Shown: piece after piece, positions 32,386 through 46,200 of the stretch | Numbering within the stretch: the stretch's first letter is position 1 | Layout of the letters: each line of letters begins with the position of its first letter | NCBI GenBank assembly: GCA_012934845.2 | Contig: WNNJ02002475.1 | Coordinates: 111,260 to 175,259 of the forward strand | From: Pomphorhynchus laevis | Lineage: Eukaryota; Acanthocephala; Palaeacanthocephala; Echinorhynchida; Pomphorhynchidae | Direction: 5' to 3' | DNA: 64,000 nt | Notes under the pieces: model-generated | What the model saw: the letters and a program-made list of their open reading frames with translations, nothing else | Database searches by the model: none | What the model was told of the DNA's origin: nothing | Made by a program: the position numbers and the translations under genes

Positions 32386-33622
32386 AGACATGAAATAGAC
32401 GGAAACTTTGTGTTTGGTACAAGAAATGTGCGCCTGAAAGCTCCTATACAGCAGTTAGGCTTATTCCAATAGGAAATCGAGTGTTTACTCTTCGCCGCAC
32501 TGTACTTAATTTTTTATAGCTACATTGTTTTCGCCATTTCGAGTTATTTGTCGCAAATCATACTTCGCAGACTTCAATCTATCTCTATCTTCGGGGGGTA
32601 AGATCAAGTAAAAGTTTGATACATGAACCTTTTAACTTAAAAGAGTTGTTGAGGATCTGACTGCAAATCTCGGAAGTGTCAACAAAAACTTTCAAAAGCC
32701 TTGGTCGACCGTTGTCGCGGTTTTTCCCTATACGAAAGAGATGCAAGATCTGCCCATTATTTAATCTCTCAAAGGACAGAACGGTTGAAATAGCTTGATT
32801 TACAGAGTCAACATCGTGCTTAATCCGAAATAAACTATTAAGGCTGTGTGATTCGCATAAATTCGCAATTATAAAACATATATTCGATCGAATGTTTTGC
32901 GATTATATCGTTTCTCGAAAGTGCTTACAGAAGGATCAGTGCAACTGTATGCTTGTGTGTTTTTAAGGATATTATCTGAGTGAAAGTGTGTATGTGATTG
33001 AGGTTTTGAATTAAGGGCAGATAATGTTGTCTTATGTTGTATTCGCGTGATTGAGTACAGCTTAGAATGATTATCCTGTTTCTTATAGTAAGGTTGCTGT
33101 TTTGTTTAATGTGTGATTTTGTGTGAGAAGGTAATCTTGGTATTGATGTGTACTCAGAAAAATTATCTTGGTCGTTAGAGTAACGTTTTCTTGTGCTGTA
33201 ATTTGACCCGATATTACGGAAGTTGTAACATATCCATATTTATCTGAGTGTGAGACTGGGAGGTGTGGAACATGTGTGGACATCGATTGATTAGATTGAT
33301 TCAAGGTATTAGAGCTGTTTAGAACACAGTCATGGTGAATACTTGTATCATTATCACCATTGTTGTATTCCGCAACGCTCAATGTCTCACTATATTCATC
33401 ATGACTGAAATCTTCTACACTGAACATTTATAAGTTTCTTTATCTCTGTGATTAATGTATTACGATATTCTGCACTGCAGAACCAGCAAATAAAGGGTAT
33501 GATTGATATATTTTCTGATCATTGATCTTTACTTTCACGATGCTCCAAACGTCACATCCAGAGGTATCGCAATCTACTTCGATTTCAGTGTATTCCTCTA
33601 ATATTTGTTTCGTTTTGTCCAT
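32386..33622 (-). mobile_element. CR1-type LINE ORF1, decayed
   Basis: On the minus strand: an N-terminal Cys block (EVDCDTSGCDVWSIVKVK, 33520-33622), a Ser/Asn/His-rich middle in an open frame (33083-33427), and the ORF1 RNA-binding core at 32570-32830: HDVDSVNQAISTVLSF, LHLFRIGKNRDNGRPRLLKV, NNSFKLKGSCIKLLLDLTPE. This RLGK, RPRLLKV, LK, I-DLT order is the RRM-like ORF1 signature of CR1/Jockey LINEs, which package the element RNA. Frames are interrupted. No matching ORF2 follows directly. Confidence 0.65.
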
Positions 33623-34422
33623 TTGTAATCAGTTGAACTTTGTATGATATCTCTTTTGTATATATCAACTTGCAAGTATGAATAACCAAAACAATGATTT
33701 TACTTGTTAATTGAATGACAAGTTTTACATTCCATAAAATTGTATTTTGTAATTCAAATTTTTGAATTTAACAAATGTACATTTTAATAACGCTCTATGG
33801 TGTAGAATATTGCAGTTATATTATCGATGCAGTATTAGGTGAATACATGCAGCATTATCTAAATGTTATAAAGGGACTTTTTAAATGTGTCTCGAATAGT
33901 GTAGATAAATCCAATTTCGGACGAGTAATATTTTTATATAATGGCAAATTTAAACTTTTTATATTGATAAATATATATTTTTATTAGTTGTCCTTATTGA
34001 TGTTTGTTGCAATCGTAAACTGCCCTGAACATTCGCACTGTACTTATTCTAATGAAACGTACCCTAGAGGTCTTGAGGACCTAACGTTTTAAGACGATAT
34101 GACCTTACTTAGTCATACGACGTGTTACTATTGCATGGTGAAAAATGTGCAAACATAAATAAGCAGTTGTAGTATATTTTTCAATTTTTGGTTATGATAT
34201 TTCGCATTCCCACTGAGCTCTTTCAAGAATTCAAATTTCTAATAATCTTAATGTCGGGCACAATCGAGTATTCATTCTACATTGAAAGGAAAGTGATTTC
34301 ACTTCAACATACCGTTGAAGTGAAACTAAAATTTAAATTGATGTCATGTTTCTAAACTACTTAGAAATATTGACAAGATGATAGTCATATACTACATGCT
34401 GTTAAGATGTTTTATCTTTCAG
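33623..34422. other. AT-rich spacer
   Basis: The plus-strand frame 33775-33987 has no recognised motif and may be chance. Otherwise nothing visible. Confidence 0.35.
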
Positions 34423-34580
34423 GCTCAGATGATCAAACATTGAAAGTATATTTGGATTGTGCAAAATATCTTCCACACGTGAAATATATCAAAATCGTTT
34501 TAAATACAGACAGCACACAATGCGTTCAACTAATTGTATTCCGTTTTTATTTTGTTAAATGTATGCTTTTTAATTAGGAT
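34423..34580 (+). CDS. Candidate terminal exon, unidentified
   Basis: A strong 3' splice site (TGTTTTATCTTTCAG) is followed by an open frame DQTLKVYLDCAKYLPHVKYI, then KIVLNTDSTQCVQL, ending in TAG near 34580. An AATAAA lies about 100 bases on. Composition looks protein-like, but no upstream partner exon was found, so it may be fortuitous. Confidence 0.3.
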
Positions 34581-34984
34581 AGTGTAATAATGGTCTCAAA
34601 TATAAACATGAAACATTCATTTTTTTATTTTTAATGAAAGTAATGTATTCGTATTTATTATACTTTGCTTATTTATATTTGCAATAAAAACTCGAGATTC
34701 GATATATATATAAAACACTTAAAAATGTAAATGTAAAAAATCCTTACCTTTTTAAACGGATTCTTAATAAAAACATGAATTTTTATCTATAGTTTTTAAA
34801 TTATAAGCATTTTCAATAAGTACTAATATAATAGTGAAATATTCGATTGCATATTCGGTTTCGAATATTCAATATTCTAAACACCCAAATTCTGTTTATT
34901 TTATGATTAGTTATTTTAGTTTTAAGTTAATATAATTGTGCAGCCATTGCTACAATTGAAATTATCTTGATGGCACTGGACGCT

Positions 34985-35345
34985 ACTTTAATCATATCTA
35001 TACGCCAGCAGCAGTATGCTACATTTCAGTATTAGTGGACCTCATCAGCTACTGATCCAATACATACGTTCAACGTTAATAGCAAATATAAATAAGTTTT
35101 CAAATTGAAGGTTAAACCTTTCCTTGCCAACGCTGATTTAATTTGAAATCCGAAATGATTTCAATTAAATTTGCAAAATGTAAAACGAAAGTCTTTCATC
35201 AAGTCTAAATGTCAATAAAAACAGACGAGTCGGGTGATCGTCAGTCAACATTAAAAGAACCGAAACGTGAAACGTAGGTATTAGATCAGGAGCTGATGAA
35301 GTCTACAAATACTGAAATACTACAGCTGATGAGCTCTACAAATAC
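34985..35345. repeat. Fold-back repeat with hammerhead-like ends
   Basis: The left arm (35080 down to 34990 on the minus strand) and right arm (35262-35330) share the order ACGT, GAA, ACGT, A, a GGTATTAG-like block, GATCAGnAG, CTGATGA, a GGTCC-like block and AATACTG. In the left arm GGTCC is intact; in the right arm GAAAC precedes. TATTAG pairs with CTAATA beyond GGTCC. The 42.05 kb repeat shares the pattern with other bases. Confidence 0.55.
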
Positions 35346-37185
35346 TTAAAGCAACGTGAATTGTCATCAAAACTTGCAGTCATTTTATTTTGGTGATATT
35401 TCAAACGGTCCTTATTAGTTATCAATTTACTGTATATCTGTGATTTTGTAGATTGACATAAACTACTTAGAAATATTTGGAACGAAAACATTTTAAATGC
35501 CGGATTCACGTTGTTTACGAGAACAGGAGATCAGAAAGAAATACGATCAGAGAGTGTTTTGTTGTATAAAACTGGAAACATGTGCATTCATTATCGGTCT
35601 TTTTGACTTGGTAAATTAGTTTTATTAACTCATTATTCATTTTCTCGTTACCGCTGTGTATTTGTGCATTTCATCAGTTACTTTACACAATTGTTCTCCC
35701 CAAATTATTATACATTTTGGCGATAACCTTTGATGACAATTCTACCATCCCTTTTAACATCACTACTGTATTTTCAACATCGAACTTGAAATCACATATC
35801 GGTAGGTTTTCGCTTTTCAAATGCAAATAATCATTTCTGTTTTTTTATTATCGTAATTTTTAAAAATTGACAGTTTAATTGCAACAGTTTTTTTGTGAAT
35901 GCAGTTAAATTTAACTTTGTTTGTAAAATAGTTTTGTGGTAACTAAAAATTAAGCAATCAAGACAAACTTTATTTAAAATTATTACAAATTATTCATAAA
36001 TTTAATATGATGGTGGTGATGGCTGAATTCAACCACGATTTAATTTCACTTAGAATTAAATTCGCTTATCTCTAAATTTTCAATGAAAATATCAAAATAA
36101 ACCTCAAATTTTTATTGTGATATATACACCAGTGATTGTTTTATTAACACATTTTATAACTTAAACTAATAAGCGATGCCAATCTGTTTTTTTTCCGAAT
36201 GTTATTTAATCACTTCTCAAATAGTTTATCATTATCTATAGCTGTTTGTCTCTCATTGCATATATTCATTATCAACTCATTCAACTACCTGTATGTTTTA
36301 CTTGTTCCCCTCTATTTTTGATATTAGACACACAGTGGGTCGGTTTCTTAGTAGATGCTTTCAATTTTGAAAGTATGTAATTCTATGTCGATCATGTAAT
36401 ACATTAAATCAAACACTGATCTTAATATTTCTTTTCTCCACTGACATGTTTCAAAGCTCAGTATCGTTGACAAATTTACTGCTTTGCGACAATTTTTGAA
36501 TTAAAACGATAAGATAACTGCAAGCCTTTATCGATAAGATTTGTTAAGTTATTTTTCTATAAGTTATTTTCCTACTATCTTTGCATCTTAAGGTTAAAAT
36601 GCTATACGACCTTAACACGATGCCATTTATTTTTAATCATGTATTACGGCTTTAATTCGTTAATGTTACATATAGACAATTAATTCTCATAAAATAATAT
36701 CGCTATATGAAACATTTTTGATATATTTTCTTCTATATTAAATTAGTAAGTAAACTGCAAGTGTTTTACATGATTACGATTACTTTATCTTTTTCTAAAA
36801 GCTATACGTATATTGTATCTTGAATGTTCAAAATATGCAGACAATCAATGAATGTACCACGTCAAAAAATGACGTGGTAAACTCATTAATGACACAGTGA
36901 TTACTAGTTAACTTGCAAAACCTTGAGATAAAACCTTAAGAAATTCGAATCACATCTGCTTAAAGTTCAACGTATTGACAGGTGGAAACTTGAAAGCATG
37001 CGTGCATGAATAAATGTTGCTATAATTTCAACATTATTATCACAGTACTAATTAATTATATTGATTGAACTAATATTGTATTTTTCAATTTATTATTTTT
37101 TAGTTTTGCCTTTTTTAAATCTACTATATATTAATCAATATGAATACCTGTTCAAAATAAAAATTTCTTTAATTTCAAAAACTAG
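35346..37185. other. AT-rich DNA upstream of the host gene exons
   Basis: No feature recognised. It must hold, or be an intron to, the missing first exon(s) of the gene at 37186-46305, but I could not identify them. Confidence 0.35.
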
Positions 37186-37262
37186 GACGTATTCTATTGG
37201 CTTTCATGCTTATCGCATGCTTGACCAGCATTACTGGATCAATGCTGATTGGAATTGTAAAG
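37186..37262 (+). CDS. Host membrane-protein gene, exon a
   Basis: Preceded by TTCAAAAACTAG and followed by GTATTAAG. Frame: two bases, then RILLAFMLIACLTSITGSML and IGIVK, a membrane segment. Another frame across the same DNA is also open (37061-37273), but it ignores both splice signals. Confidence 0.55.
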
Positions 37263-40200
37263 GTATTAAGTAATGTTATATCGTTTCGTTAATTTTATAT
37301 AGTAAATAGTTTTATATAGTAGATGTGCCAAGATTTTATAGCAACATGTACTTTTTACATTACATTGGCAATCTTTAATTGTCAAACCCACTAGTAGTAG
37401 CTGGCCAGTTTTAATATCTACATGATGTAATTTTTTATTATTTAGAAATATTATAATATGATATATAATATGATATTATATTATATGATATTATAATTAT
37501 AATATAATATGTTATATATTATGTATATTATAGTAAATATAATATGCATAATATGATATTAAGAACGAATTTATTAAGTAAATCTTAAAATGAATTTCTC
37601 TAATATATTTAATTATATTCTATTCATTAATATATTGTATTAATTATATATTTTACATTAAATGACATATACTAAAAGGTTCATTTTATAACAGCTTGGA
37701 TTTAGTTTTTATAGAAAGCTATAAATTTTTGGTATGCTATGCTTAAAATATATATTACAACAGGAAAAGAATTTCTACAAAAGAATTTTCCGTATCCCAA
37801 TTTATAAGCTGACCAATTTATAAGCGTTATAGAATAAAGAAAATTTTACAGAAATGTGTATAAATTAAATCTGAATTATATAAAGGTATGAAAATATCTT
37901 TATGTACATTGATAAGATGTTGATTTATTTTTTATTTTTTATTTTTAAGATATAAGTTATCTTGGCCCATTATTTATTCTATTATCATTGAAATTTTTTA
38001 ATAGACACATTCATTAATCGTTATTATTAGAACGATTAAACTAAACATATTGTCAAATTTTTAAATCATCGAAATATTAAAGATAAATTTAATATTTTAA
38101 CATGTAAAGTTTTATTATGTATGAATAGTAAATACTATATATCTATTGTTAGGATAATACACCAAACTTGATAAAATCACATCATATAAGAGTTAATGTA
38201 TCGATATCATGTATTTGGCCCCGCAACTGTGCTAACTTGAGCATAGGGGCTGCTGCAATCTGATAACATATTAGTTTCTCCCAAGGGCTATAATCTTTAT
38301 TCCAACACACGATGCATTAATCTATTCAAAAAGCTATATTATAAATAGTTGCGTTTAATTTTCTAAAAGGTTCATTTTTATTTTGTAATACATAATATTT
38401 TTATACCTTATTAGATTTGACCGGCAAAACTAATATGAGGGAAATACAATCACCACTTAATGCTATTGTTTGATATCGTTATTTAGTTTTAGTTTTTAAT
38501 CGCTTAAAATTTTTGAAGGAATATTTTGAATTTAATATCTTTAATTATTATATAGTTTTTAATACAATATCTGATAATGTCAATTATCTAAACATATTAG
38601 CACATATTTTATCAGTGTAATTTATCAAATATTCTTCTCGAACTAGACATGCTGAAAATAGCGAGTCTTTCCATGCTGTATTAAACGCTTTAGCGTTTAA
38701 TAAAACGGCATCATTCTATTACCTGAAAGATTAAGTAATTATTTATAATCCACGCTTTGTACTGTGGATTGCTAGTATTAATCATTAGAAACGGAATTAA
38801 TTTTGTATTTTGATTTATAAAAATACCTGAAACCATGCTACAATGTGAATTTCAATAATCAATATCAGTGTTTTTACTAAAAATTGATTGTTAATACTTT
38901 AAACGTTATATAGTCAGTGCATCGCTTTTACATTAATTGAGAGCTTATTATTTTCCAGAAAAAATTTGCAATGTCTATTTCAAATTTGTTTAGAAAAATC
39001 CTAAGTCACTTCTACACTATCTACTTTTAAAGATCTGTGATATTATAGCAATTATTGGATTTAGCCTGTTTTATTGGCCAATACTCGTATATGAAACGGA
39101 AAATGTATCCAGGATAGTTTACGAAACATCAACATCATTAAATCATCCTAATTTAATATCCGATTCTTTATTTTTGATCATTATTATAGTAATAAAGGTA
39201 ACGTGTATAGTGTTCGCTTGATGTTTAAATGCAATTCAAGTTCAAGTTTCTTATTACTTGTAATAAATTATCTGATAACAATTACAAGTCTTTCATCATT
39301 ATTATTTTGTAGGCAATATATTTAAGATATTTTCTTCCTAAAAATTAGCATGCACGATACCATTTGTTGACTTGATCATTATATTATGGAATATGTATAT
39401 ATATAATTAAATATTAGATAATATTATTTCTTTTAAGATAAAATAAATCTTATGTGAGCAATGTAGTTGCATAGTGTAAAATTATTTTACGAAAAAGGTA
39501 ATTTGCGACAAAAGCTCACTAAATAAATACTTTTCTATATTTCTGAACTTTGATTAGTTCCAATATATCATGTGGTCGATTTTCTTTGATTTACATCAAA
39601 GAAGAAACGAATTAACGAGAATTTATTGTCATTTATTTTTTAGATTCAATTTTATTAGTCAAAATCGTCAAAGTAGATATTCTTCATTTAAAATTAAAAA
39701 TAACTAACAACAAAGTTACGTTAAAACAAAACAATGCAAAGCATTAAAAACTTGTGTATTTAAACAAAGCAACAATAAATTAATATATTTATAATTTATA
39801 TTATTAATATTAATTAGTTGTCGACTTGAATTCATGTATTTCTCCATATTAGTAAATGATGATTTTATAGACATGATATGACAAATTTTTTCTTTATTAT
39901 TGCTAGCTTTCAACACACAGTATCGTTTACAAGCAAATAGTAAAAACAAAAAATACCACTATTTTGATTATATATTTCTCTTTGATTATAATATCGTTCT
40001 TGTATTGCAAAATAATCATTTTAATGATATTTTTAAACTAATAATACTTTATCGTATTTGATGTATTAAAATTTCTTGCTTTATATGCCCATTTTCTCTT
40101 TTTCTATTGCAGGTCTACTGTATTTACGTTATCGTAAAATGTTACCGCCTTTTAAAAGCCCTAAAATGTGCTCGAGATAATTCGAACAATTCTACAGATT

Positions 40201-43200
40201 ATGACCGAGAAAACAGAAGTTCACATCGACGCAACAATGATGAACGCAATATACATCAGGTATGTTGCAATTGTTCAATATATTTGTTTAATAAGCACTT
40301 CAATAATATAAATTCTAAAAGTAGGAAAGTTTGCGCGAAATCCCAGTTACAATAGAAATCGGATGGCCAAGTTTAACAACTTAATTATATTTAAAGATTC
40401 ACACAATTTTAGTAAAGATGCAGTAGTGTAGAAATATGATGCATACTTGTGTAAGTCATTCGTCAAACTCTACAAGTTCCGTCTATACTAGTAGTGTATA
40501 GTTTAAAATTTCGCATCTCTTAATCACACTATTGATAGTCCCTTCATATTATTAATTGAAAATAATAGTCCCTTCATATTATTAATTGAAAATAATAGTC
40601 CCTTCATATTATTAATTTTAATAGTCCCTCCATATTATTAATTGAAAATAACACATTTTCCCATATTATAATATAATACTTAAATTTTAATATTCCCATA
40701 TTATAATATAATACTTCAATTTTAATAGTCCCTTCATATTATTAATTGAAAATAACACATTTTCCCATATTATAATATAATACAAGCATATTATTTTATT
40801 AGTAAGGAAATTAATTTAATGTCTAGCAATAAATTTGACATTAGCCATTGATTAAATTACAATCAAATCACTCCGATACTATTAAATGTTTTAAATTTTG
40901 CTTTTATGTTCGAATTCAATTCTATCTAAATTTATTGACTTGTGCACTGAATTATAACTAATCCCAGATTTCGAATACATTATCTACTTTTAATTTATTT
41001 TTTTTTTCGGTTTACACTTTACCTTTTGCTCGCGTGTCTTCGCTTTTACGCATTTTTAAACACATAATTTTATTATTTGTTTTTAGAATTTTTCAAATAT
41101 TACTACTGCATTTGTAATATTTTCAAGCCTCGTAATTATGACAGATGCATCCTTTAAAACTTAGCAAATTTAAGCATTATAAATAATTCGTCTTTCCTCT
41201 AACTCGTAAATTTATATGAACGTAGTGATATAAGTATAGCAACGAAAAAATATCGCTTTAATATTACACTCCACTATTGCTACCAAGATTATAATTCTGA
41301 CTGAATGCACGAGATATATCAGCAAAAGTACGATACTTTGAAATGCATTATTAGCTCGGCTAGTAGCTTAGAAAAGTTAACTTGATACCGAAAAGTATAG
41401 TTTATTATTTAACTATTATTCTTTAAGACTTTCATATATGCAAGTATTCACGAACGTTTCTAATACAAAAACAATATTTCCAATGCTTAATGTTTCTGTA
41501 ATTCACAAAAGTTTCTATGTATAAACTATTCGTATTATTAGAACATGTTAATTAAAACGCTTATTATTTATTAAATCTTAAACAACAATCAATTTTCGTA
41601 TGCACATTGCCAATTAAATTTTTCGTAAAATAATTTTTCTTTATTAAATAATATTTCTTTGTTTCAAATTTGTGCAATTTCATCGGCGTAATTAAACGAA
41701 AAATGAACGTTTATATGACGAGTTTACTATATGAATTCGTAAATAGTTAAATAAAATATTTGCGGACGTTTCCTTTATTATTCGCTATCAAGAATGAAAG
41801 AGCAAGCTGTAACGAACGAAAAACAAAACTGTATTCAATCAATTTCTTATTATATTAAGGCGGACATATCACATAATTGTGATTAACTTTTCATACGTAT
41901 TTATATTTCTTATTCTTAATGTTATAGTTTTAATAATTTAAGTTATAGTATTAATATATAATGTTAGTAATTATATATAATGTATAATGTTAATGTATAT
42001 TAACATTAATTGTGTAATTTGGTATATAAGCCAAATATAAACCAGCATTTCGGTGGCAAGGAGTTCAGCAGAAGCAGTAAAAGGACCGAAACACGAAATG
42101 TAGGCGTGGGCTCACTGCTTATGAGGTCCACCCACGCTGATTGTAGTGTACAGTGATGCTGATAGGATTTGAAAGAACTACACGAGGATAATATCAAACC
42201 GACCAGTTAAGAATAACGGCTCGTGTATGCAATATTCACAATATTAATATATATGATAATGTATATAATGTATATATTGTATAATGCATATAATGTGTAT
42301 ATGGATACACTAATAATGTATAGTGTTGAATATACACTAATAGTGTATAATGTAGAGTACACACTAATAGTGTATCAAGTGTATAATATATATAATGCTA
42401 GTATTTATACTAACAGTGTATAGTATATAGTGTATAATAGTGTATATTATATATTCAATCTTAATTGAATATATAATCTTAATTATATATACATATATAA
42501 TGTATATATACATTATATATAATGGGACGTTCCTAAACACCAAGCAATCATCGTCAGTTGGATGAAGTTGTTAGGGACGTCTCGACTGCTTTAAGTGATA
42601 ACTGTAAAGACATTAGCAATTCCTCACGATGCCAGGCGAAACTCAGGTGCATGAAGCATTTTTACTATCTTGTTGTGTGTGTACCTTCTAATAATTCTCT
42701 ACATAAGGCACAAATGCGTACCGTTGATTACGAGGGCACTGAATTTCTCACAGGATTTCAAAAGGAATGCATTATTTTATAAAATTGTTAGTGCTAAAAA
42801 TCGATTGAAACTGTGGTCCAGGAGCCAAAGCTGGCCACGATTGATTTTTAATCCATATTTGCTGCTAAATAACTGGACATCGATCATCAGCTCTATCATT
42901 CTAATGTACGTTATCTATATAATATGTGATTAGTAATCTAATAAAGTAATCAACTAATGTTAATTTGTATTCAAATAATTGATCCTAGTCATCAATTTAA
43001 CGATAATTTAATTCAATTACATACAATTTTTGAAGAAGCCGCAAGGCGAAACGTAAATTAAAGAATTAATCTTTGTTTTTTGTTGGTAGAGACCAATAAT
43101 CATATTTCGTATATATAGGCACCTTAACACACGCTTAAACAGTGCTTAAAGCTCGAAAAACAAAACTACCCTTAATCTGAATCATTAGAAGGAATTTAGC

Positions 43201-46200
43201 ATAATCTCTGTGCCTGGCAGTGCGTATTGCCATTTAACCATGTATCGGGCACTAAATTCCTTTTATGACTGTGCATACGTAGCGACTTTGAATATTGCGA
43301 GAATAATTCGGTTCTATTTCTTGGTCTGATGAGGATATATAGAATGCTGCCTGGTGTTTATGCCTCCTCATGAGGAAAACAGTGATTTATTAACGAGTCC
43401 ACCATTGGTTGTCCAAGGGCAGGTGTAACAACAAATTATATTTTATATATTTGTCCACTTTAAAGTGTCCTTGTAAAACCGCGTTTCTATTTAAAGGAAT
43501 TTAGTGCCTGATGCAAGGTTAAACCGCGATACGCACTGCCATGCACAGAGCTTATGCTAAATTTCCTCTGATGATTCAGATCAAGGGTAGTTTTGTTTTT
43601 CGAGCTTATAACACTGTTTAAGCGTGTGTTAAGGTGCCTATGGATGATTATTAAAGTCACAGTACTGATGAGCTCCGTTAGAGCGAAAAGCGTATACCGT
43701 TGTTGAAGTTTGTCGTCACACATTGGATGACTGGGCATACGTAGCGACTTTGAATATTGCGAGAATAATTCGGTTCTATTTCTTGATCTGATGAGGATAT
43801 ATAGAATGCTGCCTGGTGTTTATGCCTCTTCATGAGGAAAACCTAGTAATTTATTTACGAGTACACCATTGTGTGTCCCGGGGCAGGTGTAACAATACAT
43901 ATCTTAGTTGTGACTTATAAATATTACTTATACTTACTATATATTGCGATGCTAATTACTAAATGCTGTGGTAGCAATTTTGATGAAATAAATTTGAATT
44001 TTATATTCTTATAAATATTAGTTCGATCAACAAGACAGTAATTGTGCTCTTTACATTCGAACACTTGTATTTGATAAATATTTATGATTTTAATTTTTTC
44101 GATCTACTTACATCTACGATGCTTGAATATGTTAGCGAGCTAATTCCACCGCTTAATTATAAAATTTATATATTTAAGTGAAAAATTCTTTTATCCATGC
44201 TTCTTTTTTTAAATTGTATTAGCCGCCGAATTACGAGGATATCATAAAGATAAGCAGCTTTATTGATGCAGATTCAAGTAACAAAGAAATATTTTCTAAT
44301 GCTAGCCGTACTTCGAGGTCATGTGATAGCAAGGTTGGTTTTTGTTGCTTCCCAATATATTATAATAGTGCATGACTTTTCTAGAATAATATTTAAAACG
44401 CATAGACACCATGTACGAACACAAGTATTGATACTTTAATAAACTACCTGAAAAGTATTTGGGAACTTTATTTAAAACATTTGTTCAACTACCGGGTAAC
44501 AGAGGTAACCGGTAGTAGTTGGGAACGTTTCTTAAGTAAGAGAGGTACCCAATTCTCTTACTTAGGTACCTTAGAATTAGGTACCCTCTTAAGTAACAGA
44601 GTTATTTAATTCGAAAATATTTGAAATTGCATAATGTATTATTTAGACAGAAGTATATCGTAGTGGTGTATAGAATATTACCGCGCTTGTTACGTTCAAC
44701 TACTATTTCTATTATATTATCATTGTACAATTTCCTTGGCATTAAAGAATCTTAAGAATAAAATACATTTACATTATATTTTATATTATTAATGATTATT
44801 AATTAATTTATTTAATAATTAATATATTTATTATATTTATTTTATTTATTTTCATGATCTGGTTTTATGATCATATAGTTTCGAGTATTACCAAATGAAT
44901 ACTCTTTTATCTTTTCTGCCTTTCGTTTTCCACAGTTTCTTTAATATAAGACATTATAATGTGATTTTATTGCTGCACCAACATCCGCAAGTATGCGTCG
45001 CCCCAAACTGTTAAGTATTAATCGTTTTATGTGTAACGTAATCACTTTTACCAATTTATTCTCTTGTTTATTAGCTCCATAGTGTAGCAAATAAATACCG
45101 CCTAAAACATAGTGTATTTGCGAAATACCCAGTCTTACGGGCCATTTTAAGTATATTTTGAACCAACGTGCTAACAACAAGAAGTATACAAATATTTTAT
45201 TTATACGCTCTTTATACATTTGCAAAATTGACATAATTGTATGCTATTGCATTGAAGAATAAATCTTTTCTGAAACTATTATGTCGAATAAGCTGAAAGG
45301 AAATTTTATGCTAAAAAATAACTTTTGACCATTTGCATTCAAACAAAGTATGAGTACTTGAAAACTAGATTTAGTTGTATAATACTTATCAATTTTCTTT
45401 ACCTATAATGTTAAATTAGTTAAAATATTAATGTATTTTCAGTTAGATTACGTACAAGTCATTTAACGCTTTTATTAAAATATATAAATCATCAAAATAA
45501 TTAAATACTTAAGTATTTAATTAATGTTTATGGACGGATGATAAGTGATATATACATATCTTGTGTTAGAATATACGCCAACGCTCTAGATAATCAAATT
45601 ACCCCATAAATACATAATTACATGTATTTATACCTGCTGATATGTTGAGTTGATGAACAAAAGGTTAAAACCTGGTGATAACTTAGCTATTTTAACTGAT
45701 GACTTTTAATATTTGTTCTTAAATAAATGATATATCGTCTAATTGGTTATAATTTTTTAAGATTAAGATATTTTCATTTTCAAATTCATTTATATTATAA
45801 AATATTGTCCAATGATACGTTTAATGTGCTATTCAATTGTTCAGGGCGTTTAAACATCGATAGAAATAATAAAATAAGAAATTATTGTTCACAAATTTTC
45901 GACTATTGCAATAAAGTTCTTTTCAAGTTTATGTTTTTAAAAACATAACACTTGAAAAGGACTATATTGTGATAGTCGAAAATTTGTAACAATAATTTTT
46001 TATTTTATTATTTCTATCGATGTTTACACGCCCTGAACAATTATAAAATATGTAACTTAAGTTAGACGATGTGATTTATGTGAATCAAAATGTTATGTTT
46101 GCTTGCTTTAGTAACTATTCTGTAACCATTAATTATTTAGTGTTTATCATATTCATCAGTTTTATTCGTTTTACTCTCATCGATTGGATTTTAGCAGCAA

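Noticed and set aside
34985-35345. Ordinary palindromic MITE
   Set aside because: Possible, but the conserved parts of the two arms are exactly the GAAAC/CTGATGA blocks, so it is listed as a hammerhead-like fold-back instead.
37061-37273. 70-codon ORF over the first host exon
   Set aside because: It uses a different frame from the one that joins the neighbouring exons and crosses both splice sites.
42223-42423. 66-codon ORF (MYAIFTILIYMIMYIMYI...)
   Set aside because: Translation of a TATAATG low-complexity repeat.
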